64,000 nucleotides of DNA from Paulinella micropora (taxonomy: Eukaryota; Cercozoa; Imbricatea; Euglyphida; Paulinellidae): assembly GCA_019918135.1 (NCBI GenBank), contig WBZZ01003950.1, forward strand, positions 205,001 to 269,000, written 5' to 3'. A program made the translations under genes and the position numbers. The notes below the pieces were generated by a model that was given only the letters and a program-made list of their open reading frames with translations, was not told the DNA's origin and did no database searches. Positions 62,949-64,000 of this stretch are shown here, one piece after another; position 1 is the stretch's first letter, and each line of letters opens with the position of its first letter.

Positions 62949-64000
62949 CAGCCCTTCGGAAGCCCCAAGACGGGAGCAAAAGCCTTCTCCCCCGCCCCCC
63001 CCTTCGGGTCTTTGTAAATAAGATCTTTGAGCGTATGAAACGCTTGCAAAGCCTTTTCATCCCACTTCTCAAAGTCTCCAAAATCAATCATTCTCTCCAA
63101 CTTAGCACGTGTTGCACCCCAATCGGGTATGAACTGGCTATAGTATTGCGCCATCGCAAGGAATGAGTGCGATTCAGTGCGGTTCTTCGGTATCGGTCGA
63201 TTCATAATCTCCTCCCTCTTTTCCTTAGATATCGAGACTCGGTTATGAGAGATCTCGTACCCTAAATATGTCACACTCGTCTTGGCAAGTTGACTCTTCT
63301 TCAGATTGCACTTCAGGCCAAAAGCTCCGATGCGCCTGAATATATCGGACAGATGATCGATATGCTCCTCCATTGTGTTACAGTATACGATAATGTCATC
63401 GATATAGCAAAATGCATATTCTCCCGCTTTCTGTCCCCTCCTTCTCATAAATCCTCCGTCTGTCAGATCATCGTACTGACTGCTTAGCATCTTCTGCATC
63501 GCCTTCTGAAAGAGTCCTGGGGTTTGCTTGAGGCCCATCGGAAGCACTTTCCATTGGTATATCTCCATACCCACCACAAACGCTGTCATCCATCTGGACT
63601 TTTCCTCTTGTGGTATCTGCCAGAAGCCGTTCTTAAGGTCAATGACCGAATAGATTTTCGCATTCCGCAGTACTCTCCTTCCTTCTTCTAATGTCGGGAG
63701 AGGATTTCTCTCTTCCTCCAGCATCTTGTTAACACGAGCATAGTTAACTGTCAGGCGCCATTCTCCTCCTGGCTTCGGCACTATTCTCGGCTGTGAGACT
63801 ATTGGAGATGTTGATCTCTCAATAAAGTCCTCATTGAGCAGCTGTCTTGCTAGCTCCTCGGCTATCTTCGCCTCATGTATACTCAAGTTCGCCCTTCGTG
63901 GTGCCGGTGACGGCTCCGCACCCGGTATTTTGTAAATAACCGCTGTGAAGTCCTCAGGCTTGACACCACCTGCATGTGGAGGGTCAACAATTTCTTTGTT
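62949..64000 (-). mobile_element. Truncated Ty3/gypsy-type retrotransposon, reverse transcriptase region, open at right edge
   Basis: The minus-strand frame enters from the right edge and encodes a Ty3/gypsy-like RT in normal order: the IPGAEPSPAPRRANL approach, EELARQLLNEDFIERSTSP, VPKPGGEWRLTVNYARVNK, YSVIDLKNGFWQIP (catalytic Asp), PMGLKQTPGLFQKAMQ, AFCYIDDIIVY (YIDD active site), LKCNLKKSQLA and VTYLGYEIS. It continues into the thumb/connection (FLAMAQYYSQFIPDWG; LKDLIYKDPK) and then ends in the G-tract block. RNase H and integrase are absent from the window. All visible RT catalytic residues are intact and no frame break occurs, unlike most nearby genes. No LTR or primer-binding site is visible here. 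Confidence 0.85.

Noticed and set aside
1..64000. Stop-codon reassignment (for example TGA as Trp or TAA/TAG as Gln)
   Set aside because: All three stops occur internally but each is rare, TGG and CAA/CAG are used normally, and intact genes end at the same codons, so wholesale reassignment does not fit.
1..64000. CRISPR array, bacterial insertion sequence, operon or attachment site
   Set aside because: No regularly spaced identical repeats with unique spacers, no transposase, no Shine-Dalgarno sites and no integrase were seen; the genes look eukaryotic.

Overview
The window looks like nuclear DNA of a eukaryote, most likely a protist. A large DNA virus of a eukaryotic host cannot be excluded, and I cannot name a taxon. 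Reasons: the protein families are eukaryotic in style (F-box/leucine-rich repeats, EGF-like modules, SET-like proteins, a multi-pass membrane protein, kinase-fold proteins and a Ty3/gypsy-type reverse transcriptase); genes lie close together on both strands with no obvious introns and no Shine-Dalgarno sites; spacers are packed with very long homopolymers (G runs up to about 59, T runs up to about 42) and microsatellites.

Layout. 1-9.5 kb: a broken unknown gene, an F-box/LRR gene, a secreted protein, two small membrane proteins, a CoiA-like/zinc-binding gene, an unknown gene and a signal-peptide/TM protein. 9.7-14.8 kb: one very long modular gene built of repeated units, with a single-unit relative at 18.7-20.4 kb. 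15.2-16.6 kb: a kinase-fold gene. 16.2-42.4 kb: a direct tandem duplication of about 13.09 kb (copy A 16207-29297, copy B 29294-42387). It carries a degenerate kinase paralogue, the single-unit modular gene, a multi-pass membrane protein, a mucin-like type I membrane protein and a cluster of two SET-like genes with a small gene between them. 42.4-58.9 kb: an unknown gene, an F-box/LRR-like gene, a giant cysteine-rich extracellular protein of about 8.5 kb, an unknown gene, a 2OG-Fe(II) oxygenase-like gene and another unknown gene. 59-60.1 kb: a satellite whose unit contains a near-perfect palindrome. 60.5-61.8 kb: a second kinase-fold gene. 62-64 kb: a small Cys-rich gene, then a truncated Ty3/gypsy element running off the right edge.

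The most striking property is that reading frames are broken again and again by single in-frame stop codons or single-base frame changes, while recognisable protein continues on the far side. I count 11 in-frame stops at distinct sites, one of them present in both duplicate copies (TGA, TAA and TAG all occur). Several -1 changes fall on classical X XXY YYZ slippery heptamers, and several +1 changes fall on a stop codon, including CTT TGA C and CTT TAA C. One stop is TGA CTA, the best known leaky context. The breaks inside the duplicated unit are mostly identical in both copies, so they either predate the duplication or are systematic. Widespread recoding, decay of a whole gene neighbourhood and consensus-sequence error are all still open. 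I annotate each interrupted gene as one locus and describe the breaks.

Most genes are not recognisable beyond fold or topology. The common theme is cell-surface and signalling-like architecture, with paralogue expansion by local duplication.
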